Of a stretch of 64,000 bases of DNA, positions 7,569 to 17,500 are shown one piece after another (within the stretch, counting starts at the first letter, position 1; each line of letters begins with the position of its first letter). The position numbers and the translations under genes are program-made. The stretch comes from an uncultured Ectothiorhodospiraceae bacterium (lineage in GTDB: Bacteria > Pseudomonadota > Gammaproteobacteria > UBA9214), in the NCBI GenBank assembly GCA_947258545.1, contig CAMYJI010000001.1, positions 41,755 through 105,754 on the forward strand. The letters are read 5' to 3'. The notes below the pieces were generated by a model that was given only the letters and a program-made list of their open reading frames with translations, searched no databases and was not told where the DNA came from.

Positions 7569-8120
7569 TCAGCCCTTGACGGGCTCTATGACGGCATCGA
7601 GATTCAGCTGGTCACAAAAGTCCATGAACTCGTCACGTAGCACGGAAATCTGCATATTGGCCGGAATATCGACGCACAGGTGAACGGAAAACATCGGGGT
7701 GCCGGTGTGCGCAGCGGCATACGTCGAGGTGATCATTTCCTGGATATTGATCTTGCGCTGTGAAAAAAAGCGCGCCAGGTTATGCACGATACCCGGCTGG
7801 TCGAGCGCGACCACATCGACCCCGTAGGGCAGGAGGTCCTTGCTGATCTCCCTGGGTGCCGTGCGCCGTGCAGCGACCGTCAACTCAAGACGTTCTTCCA
7901 GGGGGCGGATCTGGTTTTCCAGCCTGGCGATGTTGTTCCAGTTTCCGGCGACCAGCAGGAGGATGGCAAAGTCACCCCCGAGCACGGTCATGCGACTGTC
8001 GATAATGTTGCAGCCACAATCCAGCACGCAGCGTGACAGCTCGTCGATAATTCCGGGCTTGTCTTTGCCCAGGGCGGACAGGACCAGCTGGCTCGTGTTT
8101 GTCTTGGATTGTTTGCTCAT
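7569..8120 (-). CDS. gcvR: GcvR-type double ACT domain regulator
   Basis: A 183-residue protein with two ACT domains: the first at about 12-85 (LVLSALGKDKPGIIDELSRCV) and the second at about 98-180 (DVVALDQPGIVHNLARFF). This layout matches the glycine cleavage repressor GcvR, which binds the activator GcvA and senses glycine, and also a group of broader ACT regulators. The gene precedes bcp and diverges from dapA with a 179-base gap. No gcv genes are in the window, so a role in glycine control is taken from the family rather than from context. Confidence 0.82.
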   Translation of the reverse strand: MSKQSKTNTSQLVLSALGKDKPGIIDELSRCVLDCGCNIIDSRMTVLGGDFAILLLVAGNWNNIARLENQIRPLEERLELTVAARRTAPREISKDLLPYGVDVVALDQPGIVHNLARFFSQRKINIQEMITSTYAAAHTGTPMFSVHLCVDIPANMQISVLRDEFMDFCDQLNLDAVIEPVKG

Positions 8121-8299
8121 CGTGTCCGGCTAGCAGCCCTCGTCGGGGCTGAATGTCTGGTTTGTTTCACAGTCTAGCATTATTACACTTCAAGGTGCTC
8201 CTGGCCGGGTCTGCGGTTGCTGGCGTGGGGCATTCGTCTTGTCAGTCAGGGATGGCGCCAGTACCATGTCGGTCTCGGACAGGGTACGGAGCGATTTAC

Positions 8300-9178
8300 A
8301 TGTTTCACGGCAGTATGGTGGCGCTGGTGACCCCGATGCACCCGGGTGGCGCCATCGATGAAGGCAGCCTGCAGCGCCTGGTCGACTTTCATGTCGAAAA
8401 CCATAGCGACGCCATTGTGGTAGCGGGTACCACGGGGGAGTCCGCGACCCTGGACGAGAAGGAACATTGCCACCTTATCCGCCGCACCGTGGAAATGGCC
8501 GCGGGGCGTGTCCCGATAATCGCTGGAACCGGCGCCAATTCCACCCGCGAGGCCATTGACTTGACGCGCTGCGCGATGGATGCCGGTGTCGATGCCTGCC
8601 TGCTGGTGACGCCGTATTACAACAAGCCCACCCAGGAAGGGTTGTACCGGCATTACCGCACGGTGGCGGAAGCCGTCCCGGTGCCCCAGATTCTGTACAA
8701 TGTACCCGGGCGCACCGCCTGTGACATGCTGCCCGAGACGGTTGAGCGCCTGGCCAGGATATCCAATATAGTCGGCATCAAGGAGGCGACCGGTGACCTG
8801 AAGCGGGCACACGAGATCCTGGAGCGCTGCGGTGAGCGCCTTGACCTCTACAGTGGCGATGATGCGACCGCTATGGAACTGATTCTGCTGGGGGGCAAGG
8901 GCAATGTCTCTGTGACTGCCAATGTTGCACCGGCAGCAATGCACGACCTGTGTGCCGCCGCGCTGGCGGGTGACCGCGAGCGAGCGGTGGCCATCAACCA
9001 GCGTCTGGAGATCCTGCACCAGACGCTGTTTGTTGAATCGAGTCCGATTCCGGTCAAGTGGGCGCTGCACGAGATGGGAATCATCCCGGCCGGTATCCGA
9101 TTGCCGATGACGCCACTGGCTGAACAATTTCATGACACTGTACGGCAGGCACTCAGGCAGGCCGGTGTCCTTACATGA
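8300..9178 (+). CDS. dapA: 4-hydroxy-tetrahydrodipicolinate synthase
   Basis: A 292-residue TIM-barrel enzyme that condenses pyruvate with aspartate semialdehyde in the lysine and diaminopimelate pathway. The Schiff-base lysine lies in NIVGIKEATGD, the YNVPGRT motif and the AGTTGESATL phosphate-loop-like segment are intact. The open frame extends upstream to 8153, but the start was placed at ATG 8300 because MFHGSMVALVTPM is the conserved DapA N-terminus and a purine-rich ACGGAGCGA precedes it. It is followed 10 bases later by bamC, as in E. coli. Confidence 0.96.
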   Translation: MFHGSMVALVTPMHPGGAIDEGSLQRLVDFHVENHSDAIVVAGTTGESATLDEKEHCHLIRRTVEMAAGRVPIIAGTGANSTREAIDLTRCAMDAGVDACLLVTPYYNKPTQEGLYRHYRTVAEAVPVPQILYNVPGRTACDMLPETVERLARISNIVGIKEATGDLKRAHEILERCGERLDLYSGDDATAMELILLGGKGNVSVTANVAPAAMHDLCAAALAGDRERAVAINQRLEILHQTLFVESSPIPVKWALHEMGIIPAGIRLPMTPLAEQFHDTVRQALRQAGVLT

Positions 9179-9188
9179 CAGAGAACTG

Positions 9189-10310
9189 ATGATGCAAACC
9201 AGCCTATTTTTGAAAACTGTTGGCACTGTGCTGACCGGCATACTGTTGCTGAGCGCATGCAGCAGCGTGGATAAGGTAGCCCCCGGCAGGAAGGTGGACT
9301 ACAAGAAGAGCAGGAGCACGGAGCCCCTTGAGGTCCCGCCGGACCTGAGTTCTTCAACCATCAAAGATGCACCGGACATGCTCGATAGTGCGAGTGCGCA
9401 ATACTCCGATTACAGCGATACCGGTCCGGCGGCGGGTGCCGAGACGGTATTGCCGGACCAGGCGAATATGCGCGTGGTCCGTGACGGGGACCAGCAATGG
9501 TTGGTGATTCCCGGCGACCCCGCGCAGATATGGCCCAAGGTCCGCGGGTTCTGGATGCAGGAGGGTTTTCTGATCAACAAGGAGGATCCGCGGGTCGGCA
9601 TCCTGGAAACCGGCTGGACGGAGAACCGGGCTGATATCCCCCAGGGGGTGATTCGCGATTTCCTAGGCAAGGCGATCGATTTCGCCTATTCGTCGGCGAC
9701 CCGTGACCAGTATCGGGTGCGTCTCGAGAAGGGGACGGAAGCCGGGACCACGGATCTCTATCTGACCCACCGGGGTGTGCAGGAAGTGGTGACCGGGAGT
9801 GCGACTGACAGCAACACTGCCTGGAATCCACGTCCCTCCGACCCGGAGCTCGAGGCCGAGATGCTCAAACGCATGATGGTCTACCTGGGCGTCGAGGAGC
9901 AGAAGGCGCAAAAACTGCTGGCGCAGAAGACAACACGTGAGACCCGTGCGCAGCTGGTAAGCGATGCCAGCGGCACCTTGCTCGTCCTGGGCGATGATTT
10001 TTCACGTGCCTGGCGGCGTACCGGTGTGGCACTGGACCGGGTCAGTTTTGCCGTGGAAGACCGCAACCGCTCAGAGGGTATCTACTATGTACGCTATAAC
10101 GATCCACTGGGCGACCAGGACAAGAAGGGGCTGCTCTCGCGGTTTGCCTTCTGGTCTTCCGACGACGAACCGGAGGCGACGCTTTACCAGATTGCCCTTC
10201 TTGCCAAGGGAGCGGAGACCCACGTGATCGTCAATGATGACACCGGTAAGCGGGATAATTCCACGACCGCCAAGCGTATTCTGACATTGCTGGAGGAACA
10301 GTTGCGCTAG
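9189..10310 (+). CDS. bamC: Outer membrane assembly lipoprotein BamC
   Basis: A 373-residue lipoprotein. The start was set at ATG 9189 (a second ATG follows at once), which gives a short signal peptide with a lipobox LLSAC and lipidated Cys24. The mature N-terminus has the unstructured region that contacts BamD (VDYKKSRSTEPLEVPPDLS), followed by two helix-grip domains (about 95-200 and 235-370) of the NlpB/DapX family. BamC is an accessory subunit of the BAM complex that inserts beta-barrel proteins. The dapA-bamC order matches E. coli. Confidence 0.93.
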   Translation: MMQTSLFLKTVGTVLTGILLLSACSSVDKVAPGRKVDYKKSRSTEPLEVPPDLSSSTIKDAPDMLDSASAQYSDYSDTGPAAGAETVLPDQANMRVVRDGDQQWLVIPGDPAQIWPKVRGFWMQEGFLINKEDPRVGILETGWTENRADIPQGVIRDFLGKAIDFAYSSATRDQYRVRLEKGTEAGTTDLYLTHRGVQEVVTGSATDSNTAWNPRPSDPELEAEMLKRMMVYLGVEEQKAQKLLAQKTTRETRAQLVSDASGTLLVLGDDFSRAWRRTGVALDRVSFAVEDRNRSEGIYYVRYNDPLGDQDKKGLLSRFAFWSSDDEPEATLYQIALLAKGAETHVIVNDDTGKRDNSTTAKRILTLLEEQLR

Positions 10311-10327
10311 CCGCTGCCGCCACCTAC

Positions 10328-11089
10328 ATGCGATTCGCCTCCTTAGGCAGTGGCAGCCGGGGCAATGCCACCCTGGTAGAATCTTCGTCAACCCTGGTAA
10401 TGGTCGATTGCGGATTTTCCTGCCGGGAGACAGAGCGCCGCATGAGCCGGCTCGGCCGCAGTCCGGATGAACTGTCCGCAATCCTGGTGACCCACGAACA
10501 TGGCGATCATATCCGTGGTGTGCCCGTGCTCGCACGCAAGTACAGGATTCCAGTCTGGTCGACCAATGGCACCGGCATGATGCTGCAGGATGAGGCGCTG
10601 CCCGAGCTGCACCAGTTCGATGCGCACACGGGCATGGAGTTCGGCGATCTCGAAATCCGCCCCTACACCGTTCCCCACGACGCCCGCGAGCCCTCCCAGT
10701 TCGTATTTTCCGATGGCTGCCTGCGTCTCGGTGTGTTGACGGACACCGGCAGGATCACGGCGCATATCTGCGAGTCCCTGGACCGCTGCGATGCCCTGGT
10801 GCTGGAATGTAACCACGATCCGCTGATGCTGGCGCAGGGCCCGTATTCCAGCAGCCTCAAGGCGCGGGTCGGTGGCCCGCTGGGGCACCTCAGCAACGCC
10901 CAGGCCGCAGAACTACTGGGGCGGATCGATATCACGCGTCTGCAGCACATTGTGGCGGCCCACCTCAGCGACAAGAACAACCACCCGGACCTCGCGCGCG
11001 ATGCACTGGCCACCGCCCTGGACTGCGAGCCGGACTGGATCGCGATTGCCGGGCAGGAGACGGGACTGTGCTGGCGCACACTTGCCTGA
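10328..11089 (+). CDS. Metallo-beta-lactamase fold hydrolase (YycJ/PhnP-like)
   Basis: A 253-residue cytoplasmic enzyme. The metal-binding motif THEHGDH occupies residues 55-61, preceded by the first-strand signature GSGSRGNATLVE and followed by Asp in LTDTGRIT and His in AAHLSDKNNHPD. This pattern fits the WalJ/YycJ and PhnP-related branch, which contains 5'-3' exonucleases and phosphodiesterases. Its natural substrate in gammaproteobacteria is not established. It lies 17 bases after bamC and ends 66 bases ahead of the purL start, probably in the same transcript. Confidence 0.85.
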   Translation: MRFASLGSGSRGNATLVESSSTLVMVDCGFSCRETERRMSRLGRSPDELSAILVTHEHGDHIRGVPVLARKYRIPVWSTNGTGMMLQDEALPELHQFDAHTGMEFGDLEIRPYTVPHDAREPSQFVFSDGCLRLGVLTDTGRITAHICESLDRCDALVLECNHDPLMLAQGPYSSSLKARVGGPLGHLSNAQAAELLGRIDITRLQHIVAAHLSDKNNHPDLARDALATALDCEPDWIAIAGQETGLCWRTLA

Positions 11090-11155
11090 CTTTTGTGTGC
11101 CCGGTTGTTCCAGTATGATTGCCGGCTTTCCAATCCCGGCGATTACGGATACCTG

Positions 11156-14100
11156 ATGCTACATCTGCGTGGCGGCCCGGCACTCTCAGGGTTTCGCAAA
11201 CACAAGCTGCTCGGGCTGTTGCGCGAGCACGTACCGGGCGTGGTCCGGATCAGCGCCGATTACCTGCATATCGTCGAACTCGAAGAGCGGCTGGATACCG
11301 GGCAGCGGGACATCCTCGAGCAGCTGTTGAGCTATGGGCCCACACGGCAGTCCGGGGAAGTCTCCGGTGTGTCCCTGGTGGTGGTTCCGCGGCCCGGGAC
11401 GATCTCCCCCTGGTCCAGCAAGGCCACCGATATCGTGCACAACTGCGGACTGGTCAATGTGCGCCGCGTGGAACGCGGTATCGTCTATACCCTGGAATTG
11501 CACGACGCTGCCGCGCTGACCGACGCAGAATACAATGCGGTCATGCCATTACTGCATGACCGCATGACCGAGGTGATGCTGTTCGAAATCAATGACACCG
11601 ATGCCCTGTTTCGACACGCCGAACCGACCCCGTTCGAGACGATCGATTTGCTGGGTGGCGGCCGTGCCGCGCTGGAGGTGGCCAACACCGGTCTGGGGCT
11701 GGCGCTTTCCGACGACGAAATCGATTACCTGGCGGAGAACTTCACCACGCTGGAGCGCAATCCGGTCGACATCGAGTTGATGATGTTTGCCCAGGCCAAT
11801 TCCGAGCACTGCCGCCACAAGATATTCAATGCCAGCTGGGTCATCGACGGGAAGCCACAGGATAAAAGCCTGTTCAATATGATCCGGGAATCCTACCAGG
11901 CCAGCCCGGACGGCATCCTGTCCGCCTATAGTGACAATGCCGCCGTGACGGAGGGTTTCACGGTGCAGCGTTTCTTCCCCGACCCGGAGTCCCGCGAATA
12001 CCTGCCGCATCCCGAGGCCGGGCACCTGGTGATAAAGGTTGAAACACACAATCACCCGACCGCGATCTCCCCGTTTCCGGGTGCGGCCACCGGCTCCGGC
12101 GGCGAGATCCGTGACGAGGGGGCCACCGGGCGCGGCGCCAGGCCAAAGGCCGGGCTGTGCGGATTCTCGGTTTCGAACCTGCGCATCCCGGGCGCTGAAC
12201 AGCCCTGGGAGACCGACCACGGGCGGCCGCCACGGATTGTGTCTGCACTGGACATCATGATCGAGGGCCCGCTGGGGGCGGCCGCGTTCAACAACGAATT
12301 CGGCCGGCCGAACCTGTGCGGTTATTTCCGTAGCTTCGAAGAGCGTGTGCCGGGGCCGCAGGGCAGCGAACTACGTGGTTATCACAAGCCCATAATGCTG
12401 GCTGGTGGTTGCGGCATGATCCGTGAGGAACACGTCACCAAGGGCAGCATCCCGGCGGGGACGCCGATCGTGGTACTGGGTGGTCCGGCGATGCTGATCG
12501 GGCTGGGCGGCGGAGCGGCCTCGTCCATGGCGAGTGGCACCAGTGCAGAAGACCTGGACTTCGCCTCGGTGCAGCGTGGCAACCCGGAAATGGAGCGGCG
12601 TGCGCAGGAGGTCATCGACGCGTGCTGGATGCTGGGTGCTGACAACCCGATCCTGTCGGTACACGACGTGGGTGCCGGTGGCCTGTCCAATGCGGTGCCG
12701 GAGCTGGTCAATGACAGCGGCCGTGGCGGTCGCTTTGAACTGCGCGCCATCCCCAACGACGATCCGGGCATGTCACCCCTGCAGGTGTGGTGCAACGAAT
12801 CGCAGGAACGCTATGTGCTGGCGATCGACGCCGAGTGCATGGCGCAGTTCCAGGCCCTGTGCGAGCGTGAACGCTGCCCGTATGCCGTTCTGGGGGAGGC
12901 AACCGAGGAAAGCCAGCTGGTCCTTGGCGACGGCCATTTCGACAACACGCCCATTGACCTGCCCATGGGGCTATTGCTGGGCAAGCCGCCGAAGATGCTG
13001 CGTGATGTCAGGCATCACACCTTCGATAAAGCGGAATTCAGTACCGCGGGACTGGACGTGGCGGATGCCGTCTACCGGGTACTGTGCCTGCCGTCCGTGG
13101 CCAGCAAGAACTTTCTGATCACCATCGGTGACCGGTCTGTGACCGGCATGGTGGCCCGGGACCAGATGGTCGGGCCCTGGCAGGTGCCGGTGGCCGACGT
13201 GGCGGTGACCGTGTCGGACTTCGAGGGCTATACCGGTGAGGCCATCGCCATGGGCGAGCGCACTCCGGTGGCGCTGGTGCACGGCCCCGCCTCGGGCCGC
13301 ATGGCGGTGGGGGAGGCGATCACCAATATCGCCGCCAGCCGCATCGAGGACCTCGGCAAGGTGTGTCTGTCCGCGAACTGGATGGCGGCGGCGGGTCATC
13401 CCGGCGAGGATGCCTTGCTGTATGAGACCGTCAAGGCGGTCGGCCAGGAACTGTGCCCGGCGCTGGGTATTGCCATCCCGGTGGGCAAGGATTCGCTGTC
13501 GATGAAGAGCGTCTGGAACGAGGCCGGTGAAGAGCGCTCGGTGACCTCACCCCTGTCGCTGATCATCTCCGCATTTGCACCGGTGCTGGATGTGCGCCGC
13601 ACGCTGACACCACAACTACGCGCCGACCAGGGGGACACCGACCTGGTCCTGGTGGATCTGGGCAAGGGTGCGAACCGGCTGGCGTGCTCGGCGCTGGCAC
13701 AGGTGTACAAGCAGGTCGGACACCACGCGCCCGATCTCGATGACCCGCAGGCCCTGAAGGCCTTCTTTGCCGTCATCCAGGACTTGAACGCCGCCGGCCT
13801 GCTGCTTGCCTACCATGACCGGTCCGACGGTGGCCTGTTTGCCTGCCTGTGTGAGATGGCCTTCGCCGGTTCTTGCGGGGTGTCGGCGCAGCTGGATGAT
13901 CTTGGCGATGACCCGGTCGCTGCCCTGTTTACCGAAGAGCTGGGCGCCGTCATCCAGGTGCGCCACACGGACACGGATAGTGTTATCGAGGCACTGCATG
14001 ATGCCGGGTTGGGCCACTACAGTCATGTGATCGGTGCCCTGAATGATTCCGACCAGCTCATATTCACCCACGACACGCTGTCGGTGTTCAGCGATACGCG

Positions 14101-15055
14101 TGTCAATCTGCAACGCGCCTGGTCGGAAACCAGCTACCGGATGCAGGCCCTGCGTGATAATTCCGAGTGCGCACAGGAGGAGTTCGATGGCCTGCTGGAC
14201 ACGAAGGACCTGGGCATTCAGTGCCACACCACCTTCGACATCGATGAAGATGTCGCTGCACCTTATATCGCGCGTGGTGTCCGGCCACAGATCGCCATCC
14301 TCAGAGAGCAGGGCATCAATGGCCAGACCGAGATGGCAGCCGCCTTTCACCGGGCCGGCTTCAGGACGATCGATGTTCACATGAGTGACCTGATGACCGG
14401 ACGCTTCACCCTGGAAGAATTCATCGGCCTGGTGGCCTGCGGCGGGTTTTCCTACGGTGATGTGTTGGGTGCCGGTCAGGGTTGGGCCAAGTCAGTTCTG
14501 TTCAATCCGCGCCTGAATGACATGTTTGCCGCCTTCTTCGAGCGCACGGACAGCTTTGCACTGGGTGTGTGCAATGGCTGCCAGATGCTGTCGGGCCTAA
14601 AGGCGCTGATCCCCGGGTCGGGGGCGTGGCCACGCTTTGTGCGCAACCGTTCAGAGCAGTTCGAAGCGCGTTTTTCACAGCTGGAAATTCTCGATTCACC
14701 GTCGCTGTTGTTTGCCGGCATGGCGGGGTCGGTGGTCCCGATTGCTGTCGCGCACGGGGAAGGACGTACTGAATTCGATGATACGGCGGGGGCGCAACGG
14801 GCGCTCGATACCGGGGTGGTGGCAGCCCGCTACGTTGACGGCCATGGGCTGGTGGCGGAACGTTACCCTGCCAATCCCAACGGTTCGCCACTGGGCATCA
14901 CGGCCCTGTCCACGACGGATGGCCGGGTGACGATCATGATGCCGCACCCGGAACGTGTGTTCCGCGCCGTGCAGAACTCCTGGTACCCGGATGACTGGGG
15001 CGAGGACGCGCCCTGGATGCGCCTGTTTCGCAATGCGCGCGCGTGGGTGAACTGA
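11156..15055 (+). CDS. purL: Phosphoribosylformylglycinamidine synthase
   Basis: A single-chain PurL of 1,299 residues, close to the 1,295 of E. coli. It converts FGAR, glutamine and ATP to FGAM in purine synthesis. The synthetase half carries NSEHCRHK and the [15 protein letters not shown] nucleotide motif; the C-terminal class I amidotransferase has nucleophile Cys1139 in GVCNGCQML and the PHPERVF histidine. The frame is open upstream to 11093, but ATG 11156 gives the conserved start [11 protein letters not shown]. It lies just upstream of the glrK region, as in enteric bacteria. Confidence 0.97.
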   Translation: MLHLRGGPALSGFRKHKLLGLLREHVPGVVRISADYLHIVELEERLDTGQRDILEQLLSYGPTRQSGEVSGVSLVVVPRPGTISPWSSKATDIVHNCGLVNVRRVERGIVYTLELHDAAALTDAEYNAVMPLLHDRMTEVMLFEINDTDALFRHAEPTPFETIDLLGGGRAALEVANTGLGLALSDDEIDYLAENFTTLERNPVDIELMMFAQANSEHCRHKIFNASWVIDGKPQDKSLFNMIRESYQASPDGILSAYSDNAAVTEGFTVQRFFPDPESREYLPHPEAGHLVIKVETHNHPTAISPFPGAATGSGGEIRDEGATGRGARPKAGLCGFSVSNLRIPGAEQPWETDHGRPPRIVSALDIMIEGPLGAAAFNNEFGRPNLCGYFRSFEERVPGPQGSELRGYHKPIMLAGGCGMIREEHVTKGSIPAGTPIVVLGGPAMLIGLGGGAASSMASGTSAEDLDFASVQRGNPEMERRAQEVIDACWMLGADNPILSVHDVGAGGLSNAVPELVNDSGRGGRFELRAIPNDDPGMSPLQVWCNESQERYVLAIDAECMAQFQALCERERCPYAVLGEATEESQLVLGDGHFDNTPIDLPMGLLLGKPPKMLRDVRHHTFDKAEFSTAGLDVADAVYRVLCLPSVASKNFLITIGDRSVTGMVARDQMVGPWQVPVADVAVTVSDFEGYTGEAIAMGERTPVALVHGPASGRMAVGEAITNIAASRIEDLGKVCLSANWMAAAGHPGEDALLYETVKAVGQELCPALGIAIPVGKDSLSMKSVWNEAGEERSVTSPLSLIISAFAPVLDVRRTLTPQLRADQGDTDLVLVDLGKGANRLACSALAQVYKQVGHHAPDLDDPQALKAFFAVIQDLNAAGLLLAYHDRSDGGLFACLCEMAFAGSCGVSAQLDDLGDDPVAALFTEELGAVIQVRHTDTDSVIEALHDAGLGHYSHVIGALNDSDQLIFTHDTLSVFSDTRVNLQRAWSETSYRMQALRDNSECAQEEFDGLLDTKDLGIQCHTTFDIDEDVAAPYIARGVRPQIAILREQGINGQTEMAAAFHRAGFRTIDVHMSDLMTGRFTLEEFIGLVACGGFSYGDVLGAGQGWAKSVLFNPRLNDMFAAFFERTDSFALGVCNGCQMLSGLKALIPGSGAWPRFVRNRSEQFEARFSQLEILDSPSLLFAGMAGSVVPIAVAHGEGRTEFDDTAGAQRALDTGVVAARYVDGHGLVAERYPANPNGSPLGITALSTTDGRVTIMMPHPERVFRAVQNSWYPDDWGEDAPWMRLFRNARAWVN

Positions 15056-15103
15056 ACATTCTTGCGCGCGGCCGCGTGTGCTGACAGCATCGCGGTGTAT
15101 GCA

Positions 15104-15436
15104 CTACATGTAGGCCTTTGCCTCTTCGCCGGGGTTGGGCAGACCGGCCACCCGCCAGGCTTCCTTGATATCTTTGCCGAACAGGTTAGTCACACAGTGT
15201 TTGTCCTGGTGTGTGACCCGGCAGACGTGGCGCATTACCGGGATGGTGTGGTTCCTGAAGAAATGTTCGCGCAGGTATTGGATGACGCGCCAGTGTTCAG
15301 TCGTCAGTTCGCCTATGCCGTCTGTCCTGGCAATGAGCTGGGCCATGTCCTCGCTCCACAGGTCAGGATCAATGATAAAACCATCGGCGTCGAACTGGCT
15401 GAGTTGTAACCGTGGCTCTTGATTCCCGTTGGCCAT
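15104..15436 (-). CDS. DsrC/TusE-family protein lacking both C-terminal cysteines (RspA-like)
   Basis: A 110-residue DsrC-fold protein. The start was put at ATG 15436 because a strong GGGGAGAG ribosome binding site sits 5 bases before it; the frame continues upstream to 15484 without one. Family features are HWRVIQYLREHFF and the ending AGLPNP. In DsrC two cysteines of the C-terminal arm, and in TusE one, carry sulfur; here the two positions are Trp94 and Glu105, and the protein ends in AKAYM. The only cysteines are Cys72 and Cys81. Such cysteine-less arms define the RspA (regulatory sulfur-related) subgroup, whose role is not known. It is convergent with purL. Confidence 0.82.
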   Translation of the reverse strand: MANGNQEPRLQLSQFDADGFIIDPDLWSEDMAQLIARTDGIGELTTEHWRVIQYLREHFFRNHTIPVMRHVCRVTHQDKHCVTNLFGKDIKEAWRVAGLPNPGEEAKAYM

Positions 15437-15694
15437 GTCGACTCTCCCCGGTGTGGCATCTGCCGCTGTCTGTGCGTGCGGCAATGGGTCGCATCTGCGT
15501 TTTATATAGCCCTGAGAGGCATGGCCGTCAAGGTGATATTAATTCTTGAAAATATATGTAATTATTTGTATTTAAATATTATTTAAACTGTAAATAACCT
15601 GATATCGGGTGCTTGTTTTTATTAATGCGGACGGCTGGGTTAGAGTGCCTGTTCATATTAGCGGGCAGCGCCCGGCAACCAGCAGGAGAGCAAT
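15437..15694. promoter_or_regulatory. AT-rich divergent control region
   Basis: This 258-base gap separates the DsrC-like gene from the EncFtn-like gene. Its core (about 15538-15600) is almost pure A/T in an otherwise GC-rich neighbourhood, with words such as TATTTAAATATTATTTAAA, and is a likely promoter zone for one or both genes. The composition resembles sites bound by Fur or nucleoid proteins, but I could not match a consensus. Confidence 0.45.
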
Positions 15695-15982
15695 ATGGCG
15701 AATGAGGGCTATCACGAACCGGTGGACGAACTTGCCGATGACACGCGGGACATGCACCGCGCCATCACCTCGCTGATGGAGGAACTGGAGGCGGTGGACT
15801 GGTACAACCAGCGCGTGGATGCGTGCAAGGACGCCGAATTGAAGGCGATTCTTGCACACAACCGGGATGAGGAAAAAGAGCACGCCGCCATGGTGCTGGA
15901 GTGGATCCGGCGTCGCGATCCGGCGTTTGACAAGGAGCTGAGGGACTATCTGTTCACCGACAAGCCGATTGCACACGCCTAG
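15695..15982 (+). CDS. Encapsulated-ferritin (EncFtn) type ferritin-like protein
   Basis: A 95-residue two-helix protein closely resembling EncFtn of Rhodospirillum rubrum: MEELEAVDWYNQRVD, ILAHNRDEEKEHAAM and DYLFT are shared. The iron ligands are all present (Glu30, Glu32, Trp36, Tyr37 on the first helix; Glu60 and His63 on the second). EncFtn forms a ring-shaped decamer with ferroxidase activity and normally sits inside an encapsulin shell that stores the iron. Here no encapsulin gene is adjacent and the chain stops at PIAHA, with no encapsulin targeting peptide. A GGAGAG ribosome binding site precedes the start. Confidence 0.87.
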   Translation: MANEGYHEPVDELADDTRDMHRAITSLMEELEAVDWYNQRVDACKDAELKAILAHNRDEEKEHAAMVLEWIRRRDPAFDKELRDYLFTDKPIAHA

Positions 15983-16063
15983 TACGTCCTTGACGAACAC
16001 TGCCTCCCGGCCATTGCGCCGTCATGTCCTGAAGCTGCGGTCGGCCCGGATGCTTGCATTCAC

Positions 16064-17500
16064 GTGAAATTCTTCCGTCCCAAGTCCATCCTGCGGCTGA
16101 TCCTGATCGGCTTCGTCCTGGTCACCCTGCCGCTGATTATCGCCCTGGTGGCTGCCACGGTAGCGGTTGACCGCCTGGTGACCCAGAGCCAGCATGCCCT
16201 GTTCCAGGGCGTGCAGGTTACCACGGGCACCCAGGTCCTGCTGGAATCGCTCACGGCCATGGAACGCAATGCGCGTCAGTACCAGGTGCTGGGCGATGCC
16301 GTACTGCTGGACGTTTACGAGGAAAACCGCGCCCGCTTTGTCGACACGGCACGTTCGCTGAAGGCGCTGGATCTGGCCGGCAACCAGCGCAACCTGCTCC
16401 ACCAGCTGTTCACTGCGGAACGGGAGGTCCATCTGGTTTTCGGTTCCCCGCCGCATGACGACCCCGACGCGGTCGCGGCGGTACAGAGATACACCGAGCT
16501 GGCCCAGACTGCAAAGCAGATCCTGGCCGACAACCAGGCCCTGATAAACCGGGAGCTGGAGCTGATACAGAGCGGAGCGGGAGAGGTGCAGCACACACTG
16601 ATCATGGAGGCTGTCGCCCTGATCCCGGTTGCGATTTTGCTCATGGTTATCTTTACTGTCCTGATTACCCGGCCCATTAACCAGATCGACCGGGCGATAC
16701 GTCGGCTGGGTGACGGGACATTCAACTCCCCGGCTGTCATCACCGGGCCACGTGACCTCGAGCAGCTCGGGGAGCGCCTCAACTGGCTGCAGGACCGCCT
16801 GCTGGAACTGGAGCAGGAGAAGACGAAATTCCTGCAGCATATCTCCCATGAGCTCAAGACCCCGCTGACCACCATCCGGGAGGGGGCGGAACTCATGAAC
16901 GAACAGATCGTCGGCAGCCTGAACAGCCAGCAACGTGAAATTGCCCACATCCTGCATGAGAACAGTATCCAGCTGCAGAAGCTGATCGAAGACCTGCTGG
17001 ATTTCAGTATCCTGCGATCACATCAATCCAGGACCCTGCTCTCCAGGGTGGAGCTGAATGCCGTGATCGAAGAGGTCCTGGAGGATCACAAGGTCGCGTT
17101 CTTGTCACGCCAGCTGGAGTTGTCGAAGTCGCTGGAGGCCGTCAGCCTGGTGGGTGACCGGGAGAAGCTGCGTACCCTGGTTGATAACCTGGTCTCCAAT
17201 GCGATCAAGTATTCGCCGGTTGGCAGCCGCCTGTCGGTTTCTCTGTCGATTCGTGAGAACCAGGCAGTCATTGAGGTGGCCGACTCGGGTCCGGGTATTC
17301 CAAGTGCCGAACGCGAGCGTGTCTTCGAGGCCTTTTACCAGGGCGAACCGGCCGCCCACGGGCATGTCCGGGGCTCCGGCCTGGGATTGTCCATTGCCAG
17401 GGAGCATGCCCAGGCACATGGTGGTGATATCTCCGTGGTAGAATTCGATGGTATCGGTGCATGCATGCGGGTCGTGATGCCACTGGAGCAGGTTAAGTGA
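16064..17500 (+). CDS. glrK: Sensor histidine kinase GlrK (QseE)
   Basis: A 478-residue membrane kinase starting with GTG. Transmembrane helices lie at about 12-36 and 182-203, flanking a periplasmic helical sensor of about 145 residues. A HAMP linker follows, then HisKA with His262 in HISHELKTPLTT and an HATPase domain with DSGPGIP and GSGLGLSIA. The operon order kinase - QseG lipoprotein - sigma-54 activator identifies it as GlrK/QseE, which in enterobacteria responds to envelope signals and controls the small RNA GlmY and virulence. Its stop overlaps the GTG start of the next gene. Confidence 0.9.
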   Translation: MKFFRPKSILRLILIGFVLVTLPLIIALVAATVAVDRLVTQSQHALFQGVQVTTGTQVLLESLTAMERNARQYQVLGDAVLLDVYEENRARFVDTARSLKALDLAGNQRNLLHQLFTAEREVHLVFGSPPHDDPDAVAAVQRYTELAQTAKQILADNQALINRELELIQSGAGEVQHTLIMEAVALIPVAILLMVIFTVLITRPINQIDRAIRRLGDGTFNSPAVITGPRDLEQLGERLNWLQDRLLELEQEKTKFLQHISHELKTPLTTIREGAELMNEQIVGSLNSQQREIAHILHENSIQLQKLIEDLLDFSILRSHQSRTLLSRVELNAVIEEVLEDHKVAFLSRQLELSKSLEAVSLVGDREKLRTLVDNLVSNAIKYSPVGSRLSVSLSIRENQAVIEVADSGPGIPSAERERVFEAFYQGEPAAHGHVRGSGLGLSIAREHAQAHGGDISVVEFDGIGACMRVVMPLEQVK

